From: Uloborus plumipes
Lineage: Eukaryota > Arthropoda > Arachnida > Araneae > Uloboridae
DNA length: 64,000 nt
Assembly: GCA_038373865.1 (NCBI GenBank)
Contig: JAXGGA010003932.1
Span: 31,196 to 95,195, forward strand
Direction: 5' to 3'
The notes beneath the pieces were generated by a model. The model was given only the letters and a program-made list of their open reading frames with translations. It was not told where the DNA came from and did not search any database. The position numbers were made by a program, and so were the translations under genes. Position 1 is the first letter of the stretch, and the number at the start of each line of letters is the position of its first letter. Of the stretch, positions 12,190 through 25,206 are shown one piece after another.

Positions 12190-14480
12190 AGTAATCGTAC
12201 TCATGCAAAATAAAAGTGTTAGATATCTATGGAAACTAGTTACTCCAAGCATTCCGAAAAAAATACTAGAACGTTCATTATGAAAATTGCCAAGGTACAG
12301 GGCTCTTTGAAGTTGTCACTACAAAAACTTGATTTTGCATATTTTGCTAAAATTGAGGCATTTATTACAAAAAAAAGGCAAACGAACACCAAGGTTTTCC
12401 TCACTTTCTGGTAGTGTACAGGTCCTCCCTGTAAATTGCTACGTAATAAATTTTGTGGGTCTTCTCACTCCTTCTTGGAAATATTTTAGCTTAAAGATAA
12501 GCCATAAGGCAAAAAATGCGTTTTTGGTCATCTTGGCAGCCAATTTTTCGCATAAAGGGGGGAGCAGTTAGAAACTTTAATTTTTTTATAAACAAGTCAC
12601 GTGATATGTTACTATTCACAGGAAAAGAGTAATACTTTTGGTTATTTCTCCCATTAAGAGATATCCTGCAGACAGTATATGCATGTTTTTCGCGACGACT
12701 ACATGCTTTTGTTCCCCCTCTCATGGACTTAAAATTAATTAAACCAAAAAATAATGATATATTTATTAATAGCTGTATTATCTACCCAATATGTCATGAA
12801 ATGTAATTTATTAAATCATTGAACAATAAATGAGGTAATTGATGAAAACAAGAAATAATATTTGTCTGATGCCTGAGCATTAGCATTCATAATTATAAAG
12901 CACTAAATACTTTCTTGAGAAATTAATTAACATAAAGGAGCTCTAAATATTTATATTATAAGCAATACCGAATCTTGTGATTGGGATACTCCTGTTTTTA
13001 ATTGAAGAATTTCTTGAATATCACATGAATATCAGGAAAATAAATGAGGTCTTTTCGTTTGATGTAGGATATTTTATGACAAATTTCATTTGATGGCAAC
13101 TAACTGAGCATGGTGATAAAGACGCTACTAATTTCAGCATCGAATTCCATTTTACCTTATTAAAAGTTGAATATTTACAAAATAATTAAATAAATAATTT
13201 AATATAAAGCCATGCTTGAAGAATTAAAATTACTGTAACTAATTTATTCCCATACTGATCTTTACAAAACTGACATGTGTTGAGCACTGATAAGAACTGA
13301 CAAGAATAAGTTTACTCACTAAAATACTAGTTCACAGATACTATAAAGCGTACATTCTATTTTCTGACAAAATAATACTGCAACAAAGAACAAGGGGTAT
13401 AAAGGGGTAGGTACTAAAGAATTTCTTGAAAAATCAATTAAAATAAAGGAGCTTCGAATATTTATCTCATAGGCAATACCCAATCTTGTGATTGGATGTT
13501 CCTGATTGATGGCTATAAACAGGAGGATACCATTGTTCTTTGGTTGCAGTATTATTTTGTAGAAAATAGAATGTATGCTTTATAGTATCTGTGAACTAAT
13601 GTGTTTAGTGAGTAAACTTTTTCTTGTTAGTGTTCTTATCAGTGCTCAACGCATGTCAATTTTGTAAAGATCAGTATATGGATTAGCAATACCCAATCAC
13701 AAGATTGGGTATTGCTTAAATATAACTATGTTGAGCTCCTTTATGTTAATTAATTTCTCAAGAAAGTATTTAGTGCTTTATAATTATGAATGCATATATG
13801 CTCAGGCAACAGAGAAATACTCTTTCTTGTTTTTCATCAATTATCTAATTTATTGTTCAATGAGTTAATAATTACATTTCATGACATAGTGGGTAGATAA
13901 TACAGCTATTAATAAATATATCATTATTTTTTGGTTTAATTAATTTTAAGTCCATGAGAGGGGGAACAAAAAGCATATGGTAGTCGCGAAAAACATGCAT
14001 ATACTGTCAGCAGGATATCTCTTAATGGGAGAAATAACCAAAAGTAAACTCTTTTCCTGTGAATAGCTAACATATCAGTGGCTTGTTTAAAAACAAATTA
14101 AAGTTTCTACTGCTCTGTCTTTATGTGAAAAATGGCTGCCAAGATGGCCAAAAACGCATTTTTTGCCTTATGGCTTATCTTTAAGCTAAAATATTTCCAA
14201 GAAGGAGTGAGAAATCAAAGTTATGCATTGTGTAACCATTTATAGTAAACATCTGTACACGACCAGAAAGTGAGTAAACCTTTGGTTATGTCTTCCTGTT
14301 TTTGGAATAAATTCCTCAATTTTAGCAAAATCGGGAAAATCAAATTTTTGTGATGGCAACTTCTAAGAATGCTGTACCTTAACATTTTCCATTATAAACA
14401 TTGCCATATTTTTTTCTGAATGCCAGGAGTAGCTAGTTTTCGTAGATGTCAAACACTTTCATATTGCATGAGTAGAAATT
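12190..14480. mobile_element. 2.3-kb imperfect palindrome (foldback element)
   Basis: Left sequence TACTCATGCAAAATAAAAGT (from 12198) pairs with the region around 14455-14476. Complementarity continues inward to about 13393 on the left and 13534 on the right, leaving a spacer of about 140 bp. About 240 bp of the left arm (13000-13240) has no partner on the right, so one arm gained or lost DNA. The block near 12910-13000 is directly repeated at 13410-13510. No transposase or clear terminal repeat is visible. Confidence 0.75.
13687..13714. repeat. Perfect 12-bp stem-loop
   Basis: CAATACCCAATC and GATTGGGTATTG enclose a 4-nt loop. Partial relatives of the motif occur at about 12963-12985 and 13472-13493. 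It sits exactly where the right arm of the large palindrome lacks the left arm's extra segment. Confidence 0.8.
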
Positions 14481-15689
14481 TTAAGAAAAAAATATTAAAA
14501 AACATCAATTTTTTGGTATTTTGAAGGTCCGGACAAACTTCGAGAACCCGTATCTCGGGAAATAAGTGGAGCAGGTAACTTTCCTTTTCGGCTTTTTCAT
14601 ACCTCTATACCATCAATCTGTGTACCAAATTAAAAAAAAATCCGAATCGGTCGTGCGACCTACTTTTTTTTTTCGGTGAGTTGGTATGGAATCGCTCAGA
14701 GGGAAGTTTACTTTTAACATGCCATTTCGAATAAGCATATGCTTATACTTTTTTAAACATTTAACTTGGGTCTAGTTTCTAAAACTAAAATAAGAACATT
14801 TGTCACAATCTTAGTACATGTCTTTGAAAGAGGATTAACTAAAAACCTCAATAAAAGAAAGAGAAAATCGATGTTTTTCTATGTACTCCCACTTAACCCC
14901 ATGGACTCGCCTTTCCTTACATGACTCTATTGAATGTGTAAAATGTTTTGGTTGGAGCACATAGAAGTATTTTAAACCAAAATATTTTTATTGGAATCAT
15001 TGTAAATCATTCCATTTCAATCATAATGACAGGTAGCTACTTTCACTATTCTGTAATGAATGATAAGCCTTTTTTTTCGAGACAGACAAGATTGCAAGAC
15101 ATCTTCAGTAAGTTAAATATATTGAAAGCTAACATCTGACAGTAGTAATAATTATTTTCAGCAAAACGTTCATTAATTTTGCTGCTTTCTTTTTTACCTT
15201 TTCCATCGAATTGAAGATAAAAATTTTACTGAACAAGTTACGAATTATCACATAATTCTCTTTAAAGATGGGGAAAAAGTTATAAATTAATAAACTTACA
15301 AAATAAAAGTTATAAAAAACAATAGCGTAATTAAAAACAACTGATTCATTTAAGTATTAAGAAAGCTTTACTATCTATTTTTTTCACATCTAACATTTTC
15401 AAGTTGTCTCTACAACATCGAATCAATACATTTTCTGTAATTGTTTCCTTATTAAAAGATAGAAATTTGCTTTACTGAAGTGCAAACTACTAGTTTTTAT
15501 TTTGACAAATTATTGCTTCCCAAACTCTTGAAAAACATTACCAAGTAATTATATTTCTCTAACTAAATTCCACTATTTTTATAAACGCGCAAATGTTTCT
15601 TGTTTATTTTAGTCAATTTTCGGCGCATTTATTTTTGAACAACAAAAAAGCAACTGTTTTGCTGGTTAAAACACATTATAAACTTCAAT
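14481..15689. other. Unassigned AT-rich DNA
   Basis: No gene is recognised. The block around 14520-14700 (GGTCCGGACAAACTTCGAGA onward) has the style of the sensitivity-rich flanks of foldback elements, but I could not find its partner. Confidence 0.4.
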
Positions 15690-16366
15690 TTTTAAGGCTA
15701 CAGTGGACAAATAAAATTGATTTTTTCAATTATTGATTTATATGTCTAAAACTTTGTGTGCTTATATTATTGTATATTTACTACATCTAAAAGCATAAAA
15801 AACACAAATTAGTGCAAAAACAATGAATACTTTTTTTTCAAATTTCAAATTTAGATATTTTTTTAACAAAATTTCAAAATGTTCCAGGCGTCGCAATTTT
15901 TTTTCAAACTTTGAATTTCCACTTAATTTCCAATCATTAGGCATGATTGCATAAAACAATGCATTACATGCAATGTTTTATGTGATAGTTTATAAAAGAT
16001 GGCTGAAAATGAAAATTTATATGATTTTTTCAACTGAAAATTTTTATTTTCAGCCATCTTTTATAAACTATCTCATAAAACATTGCATATAATGCATTGT
16101 TTTGTGCCATCATGCCTAATGATTGGAAATTAAGTGAAAATTCAAAGTTTGAAAAAAAATTGTGACGCCTGGAACATTTTGAAATTTTGTTAAAAAAATA
16201 TTGAAATTTGAAATTTGAAAAAAAGTATTCATTGTTTTTGCACTAATTTGTGTTTTTTATGCTTTTAGAGGTCGTAAATATACAATAATACAAGCACACA
16301 AAGTTTTAGACATATAAATCAATAATTGAAAAAAATCAATTTTATTTGTCCACTGTAGCCTTAAAA
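15690..16366. mobile_element. Snap-back MITE flanked by TTAA (GGCTACAGTGGACAAAT ends)
   Basis: This is one near-perfect palindrome. Arms of about 325 bp meet at an AT-rich turn near 16015-16035. Outside GGCTACAGTGGAC and its inverse lie TTAA on both sides, as in piggyBac- or Kolobok-type target duplications. An alternative reading is a TA target next to CAGTGGAC. The 65-aa frame inside (15762-15959, minus) is not a gene. Confidence 0.82.
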
Positions 16367-17693
16367 TGTTGTAGGCATGAATTTAGGAGAAAATATCAAC
16401 ATCCTTTTAAAACTTATTCTTAGTTGAGATTTCATTTATTTCATAGTCGTGAGTAGCTTTTGTCTAATCTTTAGTATGGTATACTGAGATTGAACTTAGA
16501 TTTTCGTGGAAAACATTTCAAGAATATTTTATTCAAAATTTTACTAAGCATTAATATTCATTTCATTAACCATATTCAACTATTTACATAAGTATGAGCT
16601 TTAACAAATTCATGCATTGCATTTCCTGTAATTAGTTTAAAATTCAAGGATTTGTTAAATAATTTTCAGCAAATGTTGTAAGCTTAAATAACTTGGGGAT
16701 TAAATACTCCAGACCAGTATTTGATCTTTGAAACTCTTAAAATCTATTAATTTGTATGAATAAATTCTCTTTTTCATTTTTTAAAAATTTAGTATAAAAG
16801 GCAATGCTTTGTCTTTATGTGTAACTTTTAGTAAGATATAAATCTATTGCACTTCTCTTCATTAAAATGCGCAACAGCAAATTATTGCTTAGTTCTTTAC
16901 TAAGAAGAAAAGTTAAAATTAATATTGAACCTTAAAAAAAAATTCAACCATAACGTCTATTGACTCTTTCAAAGAATTTCTACCGAAGCAAGTAACGTAG
17001 TTTGCTTACTTTAAGACAGAAAGAGATAGTCCATTTTGACTGCTATAAAAAGTATTTCACTAATTTCTGTTGAATTACAGCTTAAGGGATCAACACAACG
17101 AGAAACAAAAACGTTTTACTTTTCACATACATAATAACGAAATACTATGAATTTTCCTTCATTATGAAATACAATTTATTGAAACTAATTTTCGCCTATC
17201 CTAATAACAAGAGAATATTACAGTATCCATAAAAGATGTTTTTGAATATCTGATACTTACTGGAGCATTAATTTTATGCTTCGAGTCCTCAAAACATAAT
17301 AAAGGAATGAATTTATATTCATGACTGCAAAATAACATTGAAGTAATTATGAAGAGCGGAATATTTTCTTAGCTTTTATTTGTAATAAAAGAAAATATGA
17401 GCGAAAAGAATTTGTCGAGTCTTTGTTTAGTTACGCTAATAAGAAAGCAGTTTTCTCAAGACATTTTGCTCGAAACGCAAAATTAAAAAATAGTTATTGT
17501 TTCATTACTATTAAATAAGTTTCCATTACAGTTACTTTTCTAATTTAATGTTTTTTAGTCAATACGTTTTAGAAGAAAAAATGCTAGTAGTATTGAATAT
17601 GTTACTTTTTTGCATTTATGGCTCAAAAGTAAACTTTTGTGATAAGAGAAGCAGATTTCAAGACCAAGTTGGAAAAATTCTGTCCTACATTTA
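16367..17693. other. Unassigned AT-rich DNA
   Basis: No gene, element end or repeat was recognised. Short open frames at 17548-17824 run into the mariner end and are not credible. Confidence 0.5.
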
Positions 17694-19262
17694 CAGTGCG
17701 TTTCGAAATGATAGGTCCACCAGTAAAAACGAAAGTTATGCTGGTAAAAAAAGGCTGTATTGGGTACAAAGTACTATTTTATAAACTACATTACTTCATT
17801 CAATTTAAAATAGCTCATAAATAATTTTTAAATAGTAAGAATAATGAGAGAAACTAAAATTAGATGAAACAGCTGTTTCGAAAAGATAGGTCCACTGAAC
17901 CAAACATCAAATAAAGGTTGAATTAATAAGAAATTTTTCTGATTTATTTTCTGAATAAGCTCATAAATCCTATTTGGCATGGTTTCTACAAGTTTTTGCA
18001 AACAATTTGTAACGATTTTTGACCATTCGGAGGAAATAACCCTTTTTAAGTCTGCAGTACTATTGTACTGCCTTCCGCCTGCATACACCGCTCTTGCGAG
18101 TATACCCCACATGTTTTCTGCTGGATTCAGGTCGGGGCTGCAAGATGGCTAATCGATAACATGTACAACATTATCCAGAAACCATTCAAAAGTGGACTTT
18201 GCAGAGTGCAGAGTAGCATTGTCCAGTTGTAACATGAAGAATGGGCCCCCAATGGGTGCTGAGTGTGGAAGAAAATATTGTTCAAACAGCTTGTTATAGC
18301 CAGCAGCATTCAAACGATTGTCTACATGTGCTATATCAGTTTTTCCTGTCCCTCTGAATCGGGCACACACCATAACGAAACCACCATCAGCTTGCCTCTT
18401 CGAGAATATCTGTCTATCGTTACGCAGACCGTGCCGGTAATACTGACAGCCATCTGGACCATCCAGGTCGAATTTCTGGTCATCACTGAATAGTGAATAT
18501 CACACGATACCCATCTTGTTTCCAGGACATCACTTCCTGGGCAATTTTAATCTCTTTTCTTTGTGCTTTTTAGTCAGTTTCGGAGCCGCTTTTCTCTTCA
18601 AGCAAACTAAATTGCCGAACTTCTTTACCGCTCTGTGGACTGTAGATTTTGACATTGAAGGGCTGAGTTGCTTGGCCAAAGTGGATATGCTCATTCTTAA
18701 CAGATTTTAGATCCCGTACGATAGTGCTTCGTTGTCGGGGTGTCAGTTTTGATGGGCGGCCAGATGATTTTTTACTGCCGTAAACATTTCTAAATAGCAA
18801 AAAATTGTTTGCAACACTTTGCGATCTGTTTAAAAGCTTACCTATTTCTCTAATCGATTTTTTCGACTGTTTAAATGCATCAATTTTCCCCTGCTCAACC
18901 AGCGACAGACTGCAACTACAACCGGTTTTGTTTGACTACAAAGTGCTGTTCAAATCTGTTTAAATACCTCCATAGCAGCAGGCATAATCCCGCAGTAAGG
19001 CTAAGCAACGATACTTATGCAAATTTTTGGAAATAAACGTGGTTGGGGCCAAATTTCTGAAGGCGGACCTATCTTTTTGAAACGGTCTGAAAATGAAAAT
19101 TTGCATCAAATAAGAAGAAATGATTTATTTTTAGGAAATTTCATCAAACATAGTTATAACAACTACAGACGTATAATCACTATAAAAAAAGTGATTCATA
19201 TTCTCAATTAAGAGTCGAACTTTTGAAAAATAAGGGTGGACCTATCATTTCGAGACGCACTG
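17694..19262 (-). mobile_element. Tc1/mariner DNA transposon, copy 2 (inverted, 1569 bp)
   Basis: This is the same element as 5447-7015 on the opposite strand, again 1569 bp. It has TA duplications at 17692-17693 and 19263-19264 and CAGTGCGT ends. Every stretch I compared by eye is identical, including internal ORF breaks and both subterminal GATAGGTCC repeats. The surrounding sequences differ, so this is an independent insertion, not a segmental duplication. Confidence 0.95.
17828..18922 (-). pseudogene. Tc1/mariner transposase pseudogene, copy 2
   Basis: This is the mirror image of the pseudogene at 5787-6881, with the same HTH region, DD34E residues, frameshifts and premature TAG (about 18149-18151). 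Sharing all defects with copy 1 means the lesions predate transposition. Another, intact transposase must have moved these copies. Confidence 0.92.
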
Positions 19263-19264
19263 TA

Positions 19265-21386
19265 TTAGACTTAAATTAGCTTTTAATTTTTAAAGCCATT
19301 GCATTTTTAAACTACATTTCATATTATTTTGATTTTCTTCTTTACGACAACGGAAAAGATATAGTTATGATGGTGCTATGAAGGTAAATATTTCATTGAA
19401 ACTATATTTTTAAATTGCTCTCAAAAATCTTCTTTCTCACAATACTATGTTGAATACTTTTTTAAAAGATGCTTTTGCATTAATTTTCATGCAGTGAGAT
19501 TCTAAAACTTACAAGACAGACGGAATCAGTTTCTGTAGTGATTTTTAAGCAGTACATGAGAGAAAAAATAGCAAAGGATCTTTCGCTCAAATTTTACCTT
19601 TCTTAAAATCAGAAATGTTGTGAAATAGCTAAAAGCGCATTACACTAAAGCATTTGAAGAAAAAATATGTGTTCTGGTTCTTATATTTCGGGTGTTTGTT
19701 TTTATTCGAAAAAATAAATAAACAAATAGATACAAGCCTGTAACTAAGCTGGTTTATTTATTAACTGTTTTAGAAACACATCCAAGACATTTCTATCAGG
19801 TTTTTAAGTATACCATTTAGAAGGTATGCGCTTAAAACTGACTAAAACACCAACACTCATGTTGTGGCATAAAAATTGCTTCTGTTTTGTCACTATCTTC
19901 CCTAGTGTTAATGACACCATCAACATTATTAAGAGTGATTGAATCGTACTCCGTTTCAACTGTCCCCACTTTTTGCTACATGATTTTCGATAAATACAAA
20001 GTGAAAGCGCATAAAATTTTTAAAAACTATTTTAAATTTAGCATTGCTCAAATTTTACTTTCGCATTTTCTTTCTCTGTAATGTGAGTTACAAATAGGAG
20101 CCAAAGGGAGATTAAAACTTCTCCAAGTATACGTCATCATCAATTCCTGCAACATTTATTGGCTATACTTGGATAAAACCGCTATAAATATGAAGTGTTA
20201 TTTTAATTTTGAAAATTTCTTAAGTATAGTACAACCACAATTATAGAAAGTAGAATTTCGAAGAATTATAGAAAGTAGAATTTGTTCATTTTAGAACAAA
20301 TTCCTGATTTCCTTTTCAAAAATGTTGCAAACCTGAAGTATGTTTTCTGTTTAAAGCCTCATATTTAAGAATTTTCGTAATTTTAATTACAATTTACACT
20401 TATAATGCATTTCATGTTTTGTAGTTGTATGCAGTCATGTTTAGTAAGTTAAATTATGTAATACATGCTATGGCAATAATAATGTTCAGTAAATACTTTA
20501 GTCTCGCGGCTAAATTCCTCTGTAATATTTTTGAATAACAGAAATTAGAGTCTATTTAATTACATGATGTGAAATTTTGTCCTCGTTGTAGTTATAAGTT
20601 TAGGATTTTTTAAAATTACCCACCTACCATAAAACGTTTTTTTTGTACGTTTAAATTTATTAATTTTTTTATTGATCTTTAAAATATTGAATATTGATTT
20701 TAGAGAGTGTACACTGCGATGAGGTTGAAAAATCTGATACAAAAGGTTCTAAAAAAATCACGAAACTAATGCAGTGTGTCAAAAAGTATCAGAACAACAG
20801 CAAAAATGGCTTTGTATCCCTTGGTAAAGAAATCAGAGTACGCTTCACTAAAATTGTTTGAGAGGACTTTGCAACAGCTGGATTCACAATTTCTTTAGCG
20901 CTTTTGTTCAATGGTGCGAGTAAAAGAAGTCAGCTCGTCGTTCTTAAAATTTTACACAACTCTCTTGGTTTTCTTTCAATATACATGCTTTTCTTTTTTG
21001 CCAACAAGTTACTTTGTGTCCGCATGAGCATGGGAATCAAAAAAGCTTTCGAAACAGAACAATGAAGATTTGCAATAACGTAAGTATGTAAGCTTGTCAG
21101 TTGTCCACTTTTGTATTAAGTTGCTAAGCAGCAAACTATTGTTGATATTGTTTAACTTTGGATATAAAGAATATGTTACTTTGATAAAATGTTATTAACA
21201 ATTAAAAAAAAATCAGAATGTGTTTAAGCTTTATAAGATCGGTGGGTAATTTTATTTATTTATTTTTTGTCAAAAAGTGACAAAATTTAAATGGTGAAAT
21301 GAACTTGAACAGCACATTTTGTCTAAAATACAAGAAATTTTTTTGTCAGAAAGCGGAGAAAAATACAATATCTCCAAAACATATTA
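19265..21386. other. Unassigned AT-rich DNA
   Basis: Only short open frames occur (19887-20081, 20560-20742) and none has recognisable motifs. There is one short direct duplication near 20246-20281 (GAAAGTAGAATTT repeated). Nothing else was supported. Confidence 0.5.
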
Positions 21387-22040
21387 GGGTCACCCGGGGC
21401 AATTCCTGGTCAGCAAGTCTCTGGGGTAATTCCTGGTCACATCCCTTTTTATGTCTTAATAATCCTTCAGCAAAATGAAAAAAACCACAGAGGTACTCTG
21501 AACTATCTTCATTGCAATTCATTACTTAATTACGAGTTGACTGTGAATTTAATTTGAAAAAAAAAATCTTTGTAAAATCGCTTGTTAAATTTCGTAAAAC
21601 AAGATTGGCCTTAGTTTTGATACATTTGTACAAAGATCGTAATCAAACTCAAACTTCTGAATATTTTTCTTTTTCGTTTTTTTGGTTGAATTAGGTACCA
21701 TGTTAGTTACTGAAAAATAGTTTTGGATTTACCATTATTGTTTTGAATAATTTGAAGGAAGGCTCCAAATAATGCCCCTGGCTACTGGGGTAATTCTTGG
21801 TCAGTGGGGTAAATCCTGGTCAGTCCTTTTTTTAATATTCATGAATTATTATTTCGCCAATTATTGACATATGTCATTGATTTAAACTATATGTAACTCT
21901 GTGAGCCTTAACTGCAAAGTTAACTGTAACCGCCAATGTAACATTCTTATCCGTTAATGATAAGTATACTATATACTGAACTTTTCTTTATTAAATTTCA
22001 TCCAATTATTTTATAAATTTTAATAATTATTCTTAATTAT

Positions 22041-22601
22041 CCCTCGTGGGTCTCTCCCATTTCAGTTACACTCAAGACCCTTGGGGTCATAAACGACCCC
22101 AATGCTTCCTTTAATTAATTCATTATAATTATTGAATGTTACATGCATTATTTAAGTTCACACACTTTTTAATGCTAAAAAAACAAAAATAAAAAGATAC
22201 AATTAAAGTAAAATTTAGTTTATGAATTAAAATTATAATTTTAGAGCAAAACTTACAATAACTGTAGATTTATTTATATCTGTTACAGACCTGAAAAAAC
22301 ATGATTTTTGCAAGTGCATTTCAAACACTTATGACATTTTTCAACGCATTTTCTGTCCAGTTCTCTTGGACAAAAGTTGCAACGTCCTCTTTTTTTGGCC
22401 TTCTGGGGAAGTGACCACAAGGGTCTTATGTGCAAAAAATGCAATTCGGGAAAAATAAAACACAATAATAGCATTATTTTGAATAGAAAACTAGAAGAAT
22501 AAAAGCCACAAAATGCCATTAAAAACAAATGGTTGATTAACAAAATATATTAAACAGAAATTGCATTGGGGTCACATATGACCCCAAGGAACCCACGAGG
22601 G
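22041..22601 (-). mobile_element. piggyBac-type non-autonomous element (CCCTCGTGGG ends)
   Basis: The inverted ends are CCCTCGTGGG and CCCACGAGGG. They are followed inside by a GACCCCAA/TTGGGGTC repeat. TTAA flanks the right end (22602-22605) and the diverged TTAT flanks the left. This matches the TTAA target of piggyBac elements. It retains a piece of the transposase C-terminus and lies inside the TAGGGTCACC element. Confidence 0.8.
22283..22543 (-). pseudogene. piggyBac transposase C-terminal fragment (Cys-rich domain)
   Basis: The last part of this 86-aa frame reads KKRGRCNFCPRELDRKCVEK then CHKCLKCTCKNH. This is the CxxC...C...CxxC..C..H pattern of the zinc-binding domain at the end of piggyBac transposases, which binds the element ends. 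The N-terminal half of the frame is hydrophobic and not recognisable. The catalytic DDD core is absent, so the fragment is non-functional. It ends about 240 bp before the left terminus, as expected for a C-terminus. Confidence 0.72.
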
Positions 22602-23372
22602 TTAAACTAAGAAAAATGCTTAACTGTAACTGCATTGTACTATTCACTTAACTTTTCACCTTAACCTGTTCATAACAGACAGAAGCATGTGCTCAGTGTG
22701 TATGGTGCATGTGCACTATATTTTTTATGGACCTATTTATTTGGTAGGTGAAGATTCATTCACAACAGATATAAAAGCTGTAGCTATTGCATACAAAGTG
22801 TACAAAAAGTATTTTGGCTAAGTTTTATTAAGTAACGATATTATGTTGAAAAAAATTGCATTCTTCCTTAAAAAAACTAAATACAGTGTTTAATTAGCTA
22901 TATATATAAATAAATTCTTTATCTAATTAGTTTAATAACTTGTATTAATAATGTGCTTACAAAATGTATGTATTTGCATCAATCAAGTGAGTGACCAATA
23001 ATTGCCCCGTAAGTGGCCAGAAATTACCCCATCTCTGGGGTAATTCTTGGTCACTAATTAACGACAATTATTCAAGTTCATTATATATTGTTGATAGCAT
23101 GAATATTTTATTCGATGGACATCCCAATGTGCTTCCTTCATACCAAAATTTGTAACTCTAACTTAGATAGATTTTGTGATAATTGAATGTTAATGCTTTT
23201 TGACCAGGAATTACCCCAGGGATCATTCCATTTTAAATCAACAAATGGGGTGCGCATCACCATTTTTGATTTTGATGAAAATTTGCATGTGTATTCCTTT
23301 TACTTCCCAGAGCTCAAAATAGTGTTCATTTTATTTTTTAAAAATTTACCCTTTGATAAATAAGCCCTTTTT

Positions 23373-25206
23373 AGCCTACTTTCACGTGAAAAATGAAAGA
23401 AAGACAAAAAAAGTAGTAAAAGTAGCTTAATGCATCTAAAAAATATCGCAAGTCTAAAAAAAAAATATCGCCAAGTCCAAAAAATATCGCCAAGTTAAAA
23501 AAATACTAAGGTAAAATGAATATCGAAAAATTAAAAATTTGAAAGTACGGTATTGAGATGGGGAATTTGTGTGTCGGTCGGTCGGTTTGTCCCCCCCTAA
23601 TAACTTTTGAATGAACATTCCGATTTTGAAAAACTTTTTTTTGTTGGAAAGATCTCGGCGAGTACAGCTCATTCCCATATTTGATTTTTCGATTTGAACA
23701 ATTTTTGGTTCAACTTTGAACCGTTCAAACAACCTGTCCCGCGATGCTAACTTTTGAGTAAACAGTCCGATCTGAACAAACTTTTTTTTGTTCGAAAGAT
23801 CTCATCAAGGATACTTCATTCCCGTATTTACATTTTCGATTTGAACAATTTTTCTTTCAACATTGAACCATTCAAACAAGCTGTCACCCCTAATAACTTT
23901 TGAGTGAACAGTCCGATTTAAATAAACTTTTTTTTGTTCGAAGCATCTCGGCAAAGATACTTTATTACCGTATTTAAATTTTCAATTTGAACATTTTTGG
24001 TTCAACATTGAACCGTTCAAGCAACCTTTCCCCACCTAATAACTTTTGAGTGAACCGTCCGAATGGAATAAACTTTTTTTTGTTCTAAAGATCTCGGCGA
24101 GTACAGCTCATTCCCATATTTGATTTTTCGATTTGAACAATTTTTGGTTCAACTTTGAACCGTTCAAACAACCTGTCCCGCGATGCTAACTTTTGAGTGA
24201 ACAATCCGATTTGAACAAACTTTTTTTTGTTCGAAAACTCTTATCAAGGATACTTCATTCCCGTATTTAAATTTTCCATTTGAGCATTTTTTTGTTCAAC
24301 ATTGAACCGTTCAAGCAACCTTTCCACACCTAATAACTTTTGAGTGAACCGTCCGAATGGAATAAACTTTTTTTTGTTTGAAAGATCTCGGAGAGGCTTT
24401 TCCATACATTTTCATATTTCGCTTTTTGATTTGAACCATTTTTCGTTCAATATTGAACCGTTCAGAAAAAAAAATTAACATTAGCGTCTACGGGGAATTT
24501 AAGTTGAATGTTGATCGTGAACTTAAAGTCGGATTTCCTTCAAACTAACTTTGTAAGAAAATGGTTTTGATATATAATGTTTGTAAAGTACTTTTCTGAG
24601 TAATCTTCTGTGAGGACTATGATTCCGACTCCGACTCCGCAAATATGGCGGCAATGCAGGCTCAGAAAAAAAAATGACTGACTGTGCAGACAACTTTTTG
24701 TTTATTTATTCATTTGTTTTACTTTATTTTATTTTTTTTTTTGGCAGACGATTTTTTTTTGGAACGAAAATGTTTCATTCACGCGAACATTTTATTCCTT
24801 ATTTATATTTAACAACTGGCAACGGATTAAAAGTGAAATTCGAGACATTTTATTAACGGACGAGCTTTTTTTTTTTTTTTTCTTTCTTTGATAAAATGTG
24901 TTTTGATGCTCTTTGTACTTTTATTTATTTATTTTATTATTATTATTATTTTAAAAAAACGATGGAGGATTTGTTCTACGGAGGAACTGTTACAGTTACA
25001 CTCTTTAAAAGGTGCGATATAACTTTATTTATTCGTTAATTACTTTTTACTTGTCTATTTCATCTGATGAGAGGGGTATATTTTGCTTTTCGAAATCAGC
25101 TCTAAGTGCTAAAAAGTTATGTTTGGCATAATTTTCAGTCTCAGATAATCAAGAGAATAATGATCAGATGCGAGAATGCCGATGTCGATGTACGGGAAAG
25201 TAGGCT
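23373..25206. mobile_element. Insertion in the left palindrome arm (AGCCTACTTTC ends)
   Basis: AGCCTACTTTC at 23373-23383 and GAAAGTAGGCT at 25196-25206 are perfect 11-bp inverted ends of a segment that has no counterpart in the right palindrome arm. It contains AAATATCGCCAAG repeats (23440-23510) and the 146/147-bp tandem array. There is no recognisable transposase, and the ORF at 24674-24856 is low-complexity. Confidence 0.6.
23601..24475. repeat. Six-copy 146/147-bp tandem array with trimeric higher-order pattern
   Basis: Units begin with TAACTTTTGAGTGAAC at about 23601, 23748, 23894, 24040, 24187 and 24334. Each contains AAACTTTTTTTTGTTCGAAA and ends in TTGAACCGTTCAA. Units 1 and 4 share CAGCTCATTCCCATATTTGA. 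Units 2 and 5 share GGATACTTCATTCCCG. The array is therefore about two copies of a 439-bp trimer. Confidence 0.9.
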
